A stretch of DNA of 64,000 nt, from the NCBI GenBank assembly GCA_964017145.1, contig OZ024843.1, positions 3,738,443 through 3,802,442 of the forward strand. Direction: 5' to 3'. Under the pieces are notes generated by a model that was not told the origin of the DNA, ran no database searches, and worked only from the letters and a program-made list of their open reading frames with translations. Positions 1 to 10,969 of the stretch are shown one piece after another (the stretch's first letter is position 1; every line of letters begins with the position of its first letter). The DNA comes from Agrocybe praecox. Its lineage: Eukaryota > Basidiomycota > Agaricomycetes > Agaricales > Agrocybaceae. Both the position numbers and the translations under genes were made by a program.

Positions 1-1145
1 TCTCGGAAGTCCTAGCAGACAAAGAGTGGGGACACTCTTATGCCGCCAACCAAACCACTTTCAACAGACTCACCAATTATCCCGATCCAATGTTCGTTTA
101 CTACGAAAAGGCTAGCAGGTCTCCAGATAATGTACCGTGACTCAGTAGACTGATTATAGTACTACATATAGGATCAAGCTCGTGGTGCAGAACTCGGTGC
201 ACGCTTCGGTTTGGGCATGATTGGATGGGGAGCTGCTTGCGAGGCGCAAGCTGTTATCCACGGTACGTTGACCTTTCAGAGAAAGAAAAAACCATCCCAG
301 TCAACTAATTAATATTCAACAGAATTCCCCTGGAGAGAACTCGGAGAAGGCGCATCCGTATGCGACGTCGGCGGAGGAGTTGGCAACATCACTCTTCAAC
401 TCGCCAAAGCCCATCCGAACCTCCAGCTCATATTGCAGGATCTCCCAGCGACGATTCTGCAGGCGAAGAACGAAGTGTGGCCTGCGCAGTGCCCCGAAGC
501 AATTGCGGATAATCGTGTCCACTTCGAACCTATTGATTTCTTTGCTGGGCCACCTGTGTCGGGATGTAACGTTTACTATGTGAGTCACTGCTTTTGTAGT
601 ATTAAATAATGCTGATGAGGACGTCCTTCGATATTTTCTTCTCGGATATTAGTTGAAAAATATCATGTAAGACGCTCATATCTCGAATGCCCCTCATCGA
701 TTATCAGTAACGCTGACTTCTGACTGCTCCTTTACAGCCATGACTGGCCAGATGCCGACTGCATCAAGATCTTATCCAACATAAGAGAAGCCATGGGCCC
801 ACAAAGTCGGATCTTAGTTCGTAAGTACTAGTAACCAATCCACTCCCTCCCAAATCACCTTTTAAAAACCCACTTCTTACAGAGGAATACATCCTACAAC
901 ACGTCAACCGAGTTCCAGAAGCAGAGTCAGTTATCAAGCAAGCGCCCGCCCCCATGTTACCCAACTACGGCGCAGGACGCATCCGCCAATACAATCTTGA
1001 TCTCGACATGATGACCATGTTGAACAGCGAAGAACGTCGCATACCTGATTTCATCAGACTCGGAGAAGCTGCTGGCCTGAGGTTTGTGAAGCTTTGGGAC
1101 TTTGGAGAGACTGGTTTGGTCGAATATCGGTTACCTGCTGTTTAG
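1..1145 (+). CDS. SAM-dependent O-methyltransferase, 5' end cut by window edge
   Basis: Transfers a methyl group from S-adenosylmethionine to a hydroxyl of a small molecule; the substrate cannot be told. The C-terminal part is visible as exons at about 1-131, 172-262, 323-579, 653-666, 738-820 and 883-1145. Visible motifs are the Rossmann SAM-binding loop CDVGGGVGNITLQLAK, the acidic LQDLP that binds the ribose, and LKNIIHDWPD carrying the catalytic His of plant and fungal caffeate-type methyltransferases. RILVQEY and GRIRQYNLDLDMM follow, as expected for the family. The protein ends VEYRLPAV. The exon at 653-666 is only 14 nt, but without it LKNII and the reading frame are lost. The first intron (132-171) is about 40 nt. 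The N-terminal dimerisation region lies outside the window. The next gene, PMT1, is convergent. Confidence 0.85.
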
Positions 1146-1375
1146 ATAAAAGCCTGGCTTCTTCCTTATAAATCCTACTACAATCTTATATAACTCAAAA
1201 CTACGAAGGATCATCCCAGAACAATTGCTAGAAGGATCCATTAATAAATAAAATATTATCGTTAGAACAGTCGCCCAATACCTACTAGCTATAGTCCAAT
1301 TTTTTGCTACTACAAATCATGGCTAAGTAGCCAAGTTAATACACAACCCATATGACTACTTTTGTCCGAATTCCA
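1146..1375. other. short convergent intergenic region
   Basis: This 230-base gap lies between the 3' ends of the O-methyltransferase and the mannosyltransferase. It is AT-rich and holds AATAAA-like stretches near 1244-1252 that could serve polyadenylation. I see no gene. Confidence 0.5.
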
Positions 1376-4300
1376 TCATGGAGCAGCAGCAGCAGGATAC
1401 AATTCGGCTGCAACTTTTTCTGCTATAGCCTCTGCTTCACCTATGGGAGCAGGGACGGTAACACGCGGTGCCTCCGTCAAATCATTCTCTTTGCTCGAAT
1501 CTGCCTTTGCCTTTGCGTCATCCACCTTCTTTTCCTGGCTCGAAGCGTCAGCAGCGGTAGTGTGCGTCAATCCTCCAGGAACGACGGAGCTGATCTCCTT
1601 TTCTTCTACATCAACAGGTTCCTCTGGATTGGCGTTTGCAGTGTGGCTCTTGACCTCCTTCACAGGCTCTCCTGCAAAGATATCCAGTCCAGGCTCTGCC
1701 TTTCCAAGGATCGCACTGGTGTGCTCGTTTTGCTTCGCAACCTCTTCTGCAGCTTTATCTTGAACGACAATAGGTGGTTGTCCCTGTCTAGCGACTGTGG
1801 TATGGATGACCGCTTGTTGAGGAGTGGCAGCACCCGCGACGTTGTATTGCGAATACTGATCATAGAGAAGAATGAGTTGATGAGTAAACTTTCTAAAGCA
1901 TCGATATCAAAGAAAGCTACTCACATTGTCGTAGAAGTCGTGGCTACAAGGAATAATCATAATTAGAGCATTTCTTTGAGAAGACCATAACTACATACCA
2001 AGAGAAATCCCAAGTCTTCAGCCACTTGGCCTTCTCGCACTGAGTTCTCGTCCATGGGCTTCCATAAGCTAAAGAGCTTAGGTGCTGGAAGTTCCAGATA
2101 GCAAGAACCATCAAAACTGCGGCAATTTGCAGCCTCACCCTCGGGCGCAATGTCGACGTGAGGAGATCAAAGACGGAGCAGCAGAGCAGAATGGCAAAAT
2201 ACAACGCAGGGAAGTAATGGTGCAGGAAAAGCTGACGGCCCATGAGGAAGAAGGGGAGGTAGTGTAATCCCCAGCCGACGGCAAGGAATCCGCAAAGAGC
2301 GTCATATTTGACTACTTTGGCTGTTTAGGAGAGGAATGTGAACAAATGTGAACAGACATAGGAAACAAATAGGGAAAGAACATACTGTTATCGAAATCTC
2401 TGAAGCCTCTTTTAGCGCGCAAAATCAAGAACCCACGAACGGCGAAATAGGCAGCAATCGAGAGTGTACTTAGATACCAGACCATAGGATTACCGATCAA
2501 ATAAATTTGACGATGGTCTTTAACCCAGAAGTTCTAAGAACAGTTTTATTAGCACATAGTGCAAGTATGAAACTGATTCTACTTACAATCCCGCGACGGA
2601 GAAGGGGCCAGGAGTCAGGGCGAGAGTCGTAAGTATGACGGTCCGTGAGGCCTGCATTAGTGGTCCACATAACTTGCTGAAGTTCCCAGAATTTGGAAAA
2701 GAAACCAGGTAATTTGTAATTGACCTTTGGGGCGTCAACAGGCACTGCCAGGCATAGTAAGACACATGATAAACATAAAAAATTTGACGCGAAACATACG
2801 ATTGGGGTGAGAGGCCGTCTCGATATACCATAACGAGTTCGCAAGAACAGCATTCTTATTGCAAGTAACTTCCTGTTGCTCGAAGCCCCATTCAGGCAGC
2901 TTGACTTTGTGCGAAAACAAGTAACAGCCAGTTAGGACATGTCTCAACCTGAATTGCGTTCTGAGAGTCCTCAGGCGTTTGGTAGATTCCTTGTCACGTT
3001 TGTCGCCATGGTCGATTTCCACAAACCAGTCGTCATTGGCATCACCGACAAACCCAACAGCGCCATATGCGGACACTTCATTCTGGAAGTCCACGTCGGA
3101 GATGGGAGGCCGTATATCGTGCGAATGGAGGTGTTTCTCAGTAGAGATATGGCGAAGTTTGATGCGCATTCCCGAAGTGATGTACTCCAGAGGTGAGTTC
3201 TCCCAATCGAAGTGGGTATCGCCTTCCGCGGTGGCATTGAAAAGCCGCCAGTCGTTGTTTTGGTCTCGGTGGGGGTATAGGGTGATTTGTTGTTCTGGAC
3301 TCTGTTCATGAATACATGAAAAGCAATCTATATGTCTCAACTCACGTTTGCTGCCACCTGGATAAGTGTGGGCATGCGAGTGCAAGTAGCCACCTTGGGT
3401 GTTGACATGGCGAATCGAGACCGTTGATCCAACAGCGACATCTGTTCCATTCCTTCAGCTAGTTCCCAAAGAAGTCACACCGAGAATACTGACCTGCATA
3501 GGTATCGGCCATTCCACGTCCTCCAAGGGTATGTTGGAATTCGGAGCTCATGAATCCATCGCCTTCTCCAGAGTTCTCAAGAATTGCGAAGTGAATTTGG
3601 AACATCATCATGTAGAAGACGAGTGGAACAACAATCAAACATAACGCGCGAGCCATAAAGTGCCGGATAAATAATCGCGGAGGAACTCGCAAGTCACCGA
3701 GGAGATTCCATAGCTGGTATAAGACGCAAACACCAACAGTGGCAATAGTAAAGAGTCCCACCCATTTACAGCTAACCACGGCGCCAAGTGATAGTCCAGT
3801 AAGTGTGAGCCATGTCCACCAAGAAGAAGTAAAGGGTTGGTGTTTGTCTTCATTGCAGAATCCACACCAAAAGAAGGTGGTCAGGGCCGTAAAGAAAATG
3901 AGAGGAGAATCCAGAAGAATGTGTCGTGATTGGGTAACCATTCCGTTTTCAAAAGTGATAAATACTGAAGCCAAAAGAGCGGTAGTCGCACGGCAGTCCA
4001 GGGCGCGCAGGGTCAGATAGGCAAGGGGAATGGTAGCAACACCCAGTGTTGCAGGTAGCATGCGCATGGCGACATATGGTACATGTTCATAGATTCTGAT
4101 TCACTTCAGCAAATGAAGGCCACCCGTCATATAACCAATAACTCACTTTCCGATATCTTTAAAGTCAAAGTCTCCGTCATATCCAAAGATGAACGCTGCC
4201 AGGGTGATTAACAGCTTCGCCAGTGGAGGATGTACGTCGACAAAGTATCGTGTTTTGATATATCTTGACGCAAATTTACCAAAATGTACCTCATCGAAGC

Positions 4301-4627
4301 TAGAACGATGTCAGGAACGGAATGGTACCAAGACTCGATAATGACGCACACAACACTATTTGGTTTCGACAACCTAAACAACCTCACAGCACACGCGACC
4401 ACTACAATGACGAAGAGCAACTTAATCTCCCCACTCGTAATATCCAGTCCTCCTGGAGGAAAGTGCTTTGTGCGCCCAGGTGCGAATCCCTTTGAAGCCG
4501 CAGCTCGTCGTGCGTCGGCGTCCAGATGTTCATCTCTTGGGTGTGGAAATCGCTGTGAAGTAGGGGCCGGGTACGATGTACCTGGTGGTGGCGAAGCGGG
4601 GCGCCTGGCTCTGAAGTTGCCAGACAT
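1376..4627 (-). CDS. PMT1: protein O-mannosyltransferase, PMT1 subfamily
   Basis: An ER membrane enzyme that moves mannose from dolichyl-phosphate mannose to Ser/Thr of secretory proteins. It normally works as a heterodimer with a PMT2-type partner. The protein is roughly 900 residues in several exons, starting MSGNFRARRPASPPPG. It shows the first luminal loop FDEVHFGKFASRY with the essential Asp-Glu and DVHPPLAK, then many membrane segments. Next comes a luminal MIR domain with three repeats (YLHSHAHTYPGGS, HLHSHDIRPPISD, YLFSHKVKLPEWG), then a second membrane block ending LFLHHYFPALYF and TWDFSWY. GDANDDWFVEIDHG, LRHVLTGCYLFSH and GFEQQEVTC match yeast Pmt1 better than Pmt2 or Pmt4. The C-terminal tail, rich in Ala, Glu and Lys, is poorly conserved. 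The start at 4627 was preferred because an in-frame ATG at 4702 adds only unrelated sequence. Confidence 0.93.
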
Positions 4628-4791
4628 CGAGCTTACAAAAAGTATGTAAAGGAAAGGTCGTGAAAGTATGAAATGAGCGCAATTACGCGAGTCGGAGACC
4701 AATCGGAGACGCCAGCGACGTGTCGTCCCAAAATGGAAGTTCCAAAATTATACCATGTGCAGTATATGTACACCAAGCTCAAGTCGTGTTT

Positions 4792-4803
4792 GGGGGGGGG
4801 GGG
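4792..4803. repeat. poly-G tract (12 G)
   Basis: A run of 12 G on the + strand (C on the coding strand of PMT1), about 165 bases upstream of the PMT1 start and 155 bases beyond the 3' end of the P450. It is unusually pure for this otherwise mixed sequence, and its length is prone to sequencing error. Confidence 0.9.
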
Positions 4804-4957
4804 AAAGTTGTTTGACAAGTGTGAAGAAGTACATAAATAATCTATACATGAAATTTCGACGAAGATATGTTTAATAGTGCAAAGCTCAAGCTGTCGTTTT
4901 AGCACTATTTAGCTCCTTCATTGATAACCAAAGACCGTCCTAGTGTTTCGTTCAGAA

Positions 4958-7496
4958 TTAAGATGGTGTAAGAGCTGAAAATGTCAAACTTGCCTTGATG
5001 TACATGGTGAGATGTGTCAACAAATGGATCTTCTCAATAGGTTTCCGACCTTCCGCAAATGCCCACTCCGCCGGGGGAGGTGTGTTCGCTGACTCGTCAA
5101 GACGAAATTCAGTGAACTTCTGCAAGAGCCGCACGAGATAATACGATGCTTCATGATATGCAAACTGCAAGATCAAAGTGATCAAAACAATCACCAAGAG
5201 AAAATCAAAACCAAATTTTACCTGTTGGCCGAGACAGATGCGGGGTCCTGCGTTAAATGGTATAAAGATGTAAGGATTCGGTGTCAAGTATTTGTGAAGC
5301 CTCTGATCAATAAAGCGGTCGGGGTCAAACTCAAGAGCTGTGGTGGTAACAAGGTTAAGAGATCATACAAACAATCAAAAAGTAGTCGCAAAATACTCAC
5401 CATCTGGTCCCCATAGATCAGTCCTGCGATGAATATCCATGATGGAGTAGATGCAACTGAGCGTTGATCAAGTTAATCTCAGGAAAAATCGGATACCGAT
5501 CGTGTGTGCTGGACTTACTTAGTTCCTTTTGACACGAAAACGGGCATTTTGTTGAAATCATTAGTGGACAGAACAACGTCTTCGAAAGATTCCCGAGCAT
5601 CGGTGGGTCTGTGAATTATTAGCGGTGTCAGTCCGAAAAAGGCATATAAATATTTTCATAACATACACAGGAGGGTAGAGTCGAAGCACCTCTAAGTTAT
5701 CATCAGTATGGCATACATCGTTACAACAATAAACGCTGCGGACCATTTAAGAAGGCCCTCATATACTTCATCTCGCGCAATTGGCTGTAATCCGGGGCGC
5801 CACTGGGACCCACGACTTGGAATATTTCTTGACGAAGGCGTTTCTCGACATCAGGGTGCTGTGACAACATGTATACCGAGAATGTCAGAAGGCACATGGT
5901 CTTGACAAAACATCAATGAGAATCCATAACAGGACAGCGAACAACATACCGTATCACGACCAGCGACCAAAAGATTAATAAGCTACATGGGATGAATCAG
6001 CCAACACATATCTTTATCTCACCCAAACCTGACTTTACCTCGTCTTTGATTACTTGGGGATCTACGAATATCGTTAATTCCTCTTCAGAATGTAGTAAAC
6101 AACAGACGACACATACCTTGTGTCTGAGTAACCAAATGAGAAAGGACAGATTCCGGTTGTTTCACTTCCGAGTCTCCTTTTCCTGAGACTTGACGTTCTC
6201 TATCGGCCAACGCCTTTTCCATCAGAGGTCGGGTAAATTCATCCATGATTTCCCGCAGAGGGGCAACTTTGTCCTTCGAGAACTCCCGTAGCGCCCACTC
6301 GGCGCCACTTTTTGAGCGGGTTTCTACTTGGTCCAAGCCCCCCGAGAAGGCGTTTACAAAGACATTTGAAGAGTGATTGTGAAATGCGGCCGTGTTCTTC
6401 GAGGCGTACATAGGCGGGTAAGGCAATTCGGCCAACAAAGACTCGACAGCATGGCCGAAGAGAAATTCTGTCGCTGAGTCTAGGGTGAACCGACCAAAGA
6501 GATCCTGAATCATAACGAGGTAAGAATATGGTTGTCAAGGACGTTTTATGCAATGCAATTGTACCTGAACGTCGATAGAATATCCTTCTGCGAGTCGTTT
6601 CTCTGCAGATTTGAGCGAGATGTCACAGTTTCGATCATAAATCTCGAAGTCGCTAATACGTTCCCGCGAAAAGAATGGCCTTGTAATGCCCCTGTGAAAC
6701 CTAGAAATCAAAAGTTAAAGACCTACCCAAAATATGAAACACAAATTCTTACTTCCACATGTCGCCTAATAATAGTAAATCAGTTCGAATCACATGGAAT
6801 AGTTTCAATATAACATACCGTTAACGTTGAAGATACCAGTTCCAAGCAACGACTGATTTCTTTCCATAGACAACGGGCCTTTGCCAAAGGACTTGAACTG
6901 AGTTGCCAGGATTGCCTACAATAATTGTCAGATCTTACAGTCATTTCAAAGTAAAAGGATCAGGATATACCTTGACATGTTCTGGTTCGTTGGTAACTAG
7001 CTAAAATAACAATCAGGCAAGCTGAAAAAGAGCTTGCAGATAGAACACACCAGTTTGCTTGTAAGTAAATCGGCCTGTACCACGTTTCCGTATTTTTGTG
7101 TCCAGCGAAGGAAAACTTCAGCTATTGAAGTAAAATAAGAGTCAATATGCGCAGACAACTTCTACAAATGGCAATCTACTCACAAGGATGCCCGTCACGG
7201 GCCATCTGTCTAAGTTCCCTTTGTATCGCCAAGGGCGACTGCTTCACATAAGGAGCGATGACTGCTCCATTCTTCGCAGCTGTTCTTGCAACCGACCACC
7301 TTGAATAAAATATAGAAGCAAAGAAAACAGCAGGTTGGACGAGAACCGAGATCAAGAGTATCAACCAAGAAGACAGTTTCAAAGGCAATAAATCATTGGA
7401 TTGGGCGAATGTGAGCAAGAGATATGTGAAGGCGAAAGGTAGAATAGTTCGAGGTAAGACGCGGATAAAGTATCGAAGACCTGGAGGGAAAACCAT
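4958..7496 (-). CDS. cytochrome P450, CYP63-like
   Basis: A membrane-anchored monooxygenase. In white-rot fungi, CYP63 proteins oxidise alkanes, fatty acids and aromatic compounds. The N-terminus [16 protein letters not shown] is followed by two hydrophobic segments, typical of CYP63. Further on, [16 protein letters not shown] is the C-helix region, [11 protein letters not shown] the oxygen-binding I-helix, EVLRLYPP the ExxR motif, and [15 protein letters not shown] the heme loop with its Cys ligand. The gene has many short introns, and all key motifs are in frame after splicing. I start it at the ATG at 7496; an in-frame ATG at 7589 would add a 31-residue leader not typical of the family. 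The last residues after HLTMYIK run into [11 protein letters not shown]. This differs from the usual ending, and because the junction reads AAG-gcaagt an unrecognised last intron is possible. It lies in tandem with PMT1 but is not obviously related to it. Confidence 0.88.
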
Positions 7497-8362
7497 TTTC
7501 AATGTTGGTGTTTTGGAGAATTTGAACGACTTGTTTATATAGTCCATGCATGAATTCGGATCGTATGGAGTAGAATTCGTGGAATTCAAAGCTCGGTCTG
7601 ATTTCCGCCTGGCTTTCTATCACCGACACCGAGGTGTCATATTGTTGCCACCTCGAAACGTCTTAAATTAGACCCAAAGCCGGCCTATAGTAGTCTCATA
7701 ACCGGTGAAAGTCGACTTGACGGTGTATACGCGAGAAAGCGTGTGTTATTAGGGAAACTTTTCGGATAGCACCCCACCGAAGCATCGATGTCCGGGCTTT
7801 TTACCCATAATCATTTATAACGATTCGTGCTGACGCGGCGGATTTTGGGATAAGGTCGTAATAACTTGCGTGTCATGGGTATGGAGTGCAGCCAAAACGT
7901 TGAGACTCCAAAGAGGTATATAAACCCAGATTTACGAAAGTGGCTTGAGGTACGAGGGAGGCAATAAGGTTCATTGATAACTTCCTGCCTTGACGGAGGA
8001 GGAGTCTGCTTGCTGCGCACATATGCTGAGGTGGAGAACATAGTAGACCTGTACATGAGATGAGTACATCGCGTCGTTGTGTAATGTCCGCCATGACGTA
8101 GTAACTCAGTCCCGTATAGTCTTCTTGCAAGCAGGGTTTCAAACATGGTGCAAGTTTAGCCATGTCCAACTTGAGTGTTGGAGCTTGGAGCTTGGGGGTT
8201 CAAACGAGAACGTTCAAGTAGTAGTACGAGATCTGGTTTGCCATTGAACATTCCATACCGTGGGAACAATTCAATAATACCCAAGAGACGCGTACTTGCA
8301 AGGCTTGAACTTTTTCGTCACAAAAACCTCGACGATAAAGCAGAAATCTTAATATTTTCACG
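7497..8362. other. divergent promoter region of the P450 and CCT2
   Basis: An 866-base region between two divergent starts. It holds a TATA-like ggtatataaac near 7914, an ACGCGT box at about 8287 (some 75 bases before the CCT2 ATG), and gttcaaacgag at 8198-8208, which recurs near 38852. The short open frames on both strands lack coding features. Confidence 0.5.
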
Positions 8363-10459
8363 ATGTCGGCACAAATTTTCAACGAAATGGTGAGTACCGA
8401 TATACCTCTCTTGAAGACCGATTCGATCTCACCCAAATGAATTTCTTGTGAAACTTGCAGGCAACAGAGGAAAAGGCGGAAAACGCGCGTCTCTCCTCCT
8501 TTGTCGGTGCTCTTGCTCTAGGAGATCTCGTCAAATCCACCTTAGGACCTAAAGGAATGAACAAAATTCTTCAATCTGCATCGACAGGGGAAATCAATGT
8601 GACGAATGATGGCGCGACGATCCTGAAGGCAATTCAGTTGGACAATGCTGCCGCTAAGATCTTGGTCAACATTTCAAAAGTGCAGGATGATGAAATTGGA
8701 GATGGCACGACGAGTGTGACTGTTCTCGGGGCGGAACTGCTGAGGGAGGCAGAGAAACTCATCGCACAGAAGATTCACCCTCAAACCATCGTGGAAGGGT
8801 ATCGGATTGCCAGTCGGGCTGCGTTGAAGGCTCTCGAGAAGGCTGCTGTTGACCACTCGTGTGTTATTATGTGCTATGCATGAGTGATCCTTCCTTTCTG
8901 AATGTATCAATGTGCCCTTGTTTGCAGCACAAATCCAACACAGTTCCGTGAAGATCTCTTCAATATCGCCCGGACCACCCTTTCATCAAAAGTTCTATCT
9001 CAAGACAAAGAATACTTTGCTAATCTCGCAGTAGACGCAGTCCTTCGCCTCAAGGTTCTTACTTTGTTTCTAAGCTTTTGTTTGATCTTTGCTGATTCTG
9101 TCTGTAATTAGGGCTCAATAGATCTCGAACACATTCAAATTATCAAAAAGGTTGGAGGAAAGTTGACAGACTCATACCTCGATGAAGGTAAGCCTGTCAT
9201 CACATCTCTATCAACTTGCAGACTAATCATGTCAGGTTTCATTCTCGATAAAACTATTGCCACCAACTCACCGAAGAGACTTGAGAATGCCAAAATCCTG
9301 ATCGCGAATACCTGTACGTGTCTTTCTTTTATATGTCCATTCCGATCCTTCAACTCCTTGTATATAGCTATGGATACCGACAAAATCAAAATCTTTGGTG
9401 CCCGCGTCAAGGTCGACAGCACAGGAAAACTTGCCGAACTTGAACGAGCTGAACGCGTAATATTGTTTTCTCCTCAATTCAATTCCTGCTCATCCATATT
9501 TTAGGAAAAAATGAAAGCCAAAGTTGAAGATATTGCCGCACATGGAATCAATGTCTTTGTCAACCGACAGCTCATTTACAACTACCCTGAATCACTATTA
9601 ACGGAGAAGGGCATTTTGGTCATTGAGCATGCGGACTTTGAGGGTGTCGAGAGGTTATCTTTGGTCACTGGAGGAGAAATTGCCAGTACATTTGAGAGGC
9701 CAGATCTCGTGAAACTGGGCCACTGTGAACTTATCGAAGAGATTATCATCGGTGAAGACAGAGTGCGTAATTTGAAGTGCCCTAATTCTCATGATATATA
9801 TATTGACTGATAAATCAACAATAGCTAATTAAATTCTCTGGTGTCGCAGCTGGCGAGGCATGCACCGTTGTCCTACGAGGATCGACAACGCAAATGGTCG
9901 ATGAAGCAGAGCGTTCATTACATGACGCACTTTCCGTCCTTTCACAGACAGTGAAGGAAACCCGTGTCGTGCTTGGTGGTGGATGTTCGGAGATGCTCAT
10001 GAGCTGCGCCGTCGATGAAGAGGCTCGAGGTGTGAAAGGAAAGAAAGCAATCGCCGTAGAGGCATTTGCCAGGGCTCTAAGGCAGATCCCCACAATTTTG
10101 GCCGACAATGCTGGTTATGATTCATCCGATCTCGTTGCAAAATTAAGAGCCGCTCATTATGATGGTCAAGCGGACGCTGGTCTCGGTTAGTTTCCTACCG
10201 TACCCTCACGTCATTAAAGTGTTAACATTTCAAAAGATATGGACCAGGGCATCATTGGTTCGATGAAGACTCTTGGCGTCACAGAGAGCTACAAACTCAA
10301 ACGTCAGGTCGTCAACAGTGCCAGTGAAGCCGCTGAGATGATTATTCGGTAATTACACTGTTTTCAATTTATGTCTGGTAACTGATGTCGTCTTTTTCAC
10401 TCCTCTATAGTGTCGACGATATTTTGAGAGCCGCCCCCCGTAGACGCGAAGCTGTATAA
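8363..10459 (+). CDS. CCT2: T-complex protein 1 (CCT) subunit beta
   Basis: One of eight different subunits of the cytosolic TRiC/CCT chaperonin ring, which folds actin, tubulin and many WD-repeat proteins with ATP. The first exon is MSAQIFNEM and is followed directly by a perfect gtgagt donor. The next exon reads [20 protein letters not shown], with [10 protein letters not shown] and NDGATIL of the ATP site, GDGTTSV (catalytic Asp), and the apical domain with [16 protein letters not shown]. The equatorial end includes [29 protein letters not shown] and [15 protein letters not shown]. Length is about 525-530 residues, normal for CCT2, in about nine exons. The set of subunit-specific motifs makes beta much more likely than the other CCT subunits. 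The ACGCGT box upstream may tie expression to growth. Confidence 0.96.
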
Positions 10460-10969
10460 TTCTTGGATAAAACAATTTAATACATATGCATACATGTATG
10501 ACATTCTCTTTCCCCGCAGCATCATAGTGCCCATAGAAAACACGAACTAATGAACCTCTATGAGCCGATATTCGTAATGGAGTCGTGGAGGATTTTCATT
10601 TCTCGAGATTGTATTTTTCTGCTCACAGAATCATACACTTAGAAAAGCGACCCCCGTCTCTCATTAATTGTACATTGGATCTTGATTTCTAAATTGATGC
10701 TTCAATCTAAGTTGGTTTCTTTCCTTTCCTTTCTTGGAAATTATTTCCAAAATTGGCATGCAGGCAACAGCTCACGTGTAAGCGATCACGCGCACGGGCA
10801 GGCGCCGCGCGGTCTGATCTTCAGATTTATTCTATTATTACCTTTGACATGCTCTCTCTTCTATGATGTTTTTCTCACGCGAACACCACTTAAATGTCGC
10901 ATTGCATAGGTATTTATATGCTTAAGCTTACTTACTCTGGGTTGCATAGTATAAGACCTCAATCGCCCC
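10460..10969. other. intergenic region between CCT2 and hydrolase
   Basis: About 510 bases. It contains a CACGTG E-box near 10772 inside a GC-rich patch (cgcgcacgggcaggcgccgcgcgg) that stands out from AT-rich flanks; this is a plausible promoter element for the hydrolase. No gene is seen. Confidence 0.4.

Noticed and set aside
7811..8146. 111-codon - strand frame between the P450 and CCT2
   Set aside because: Composition looks random and it occupies the divergent promoter region.
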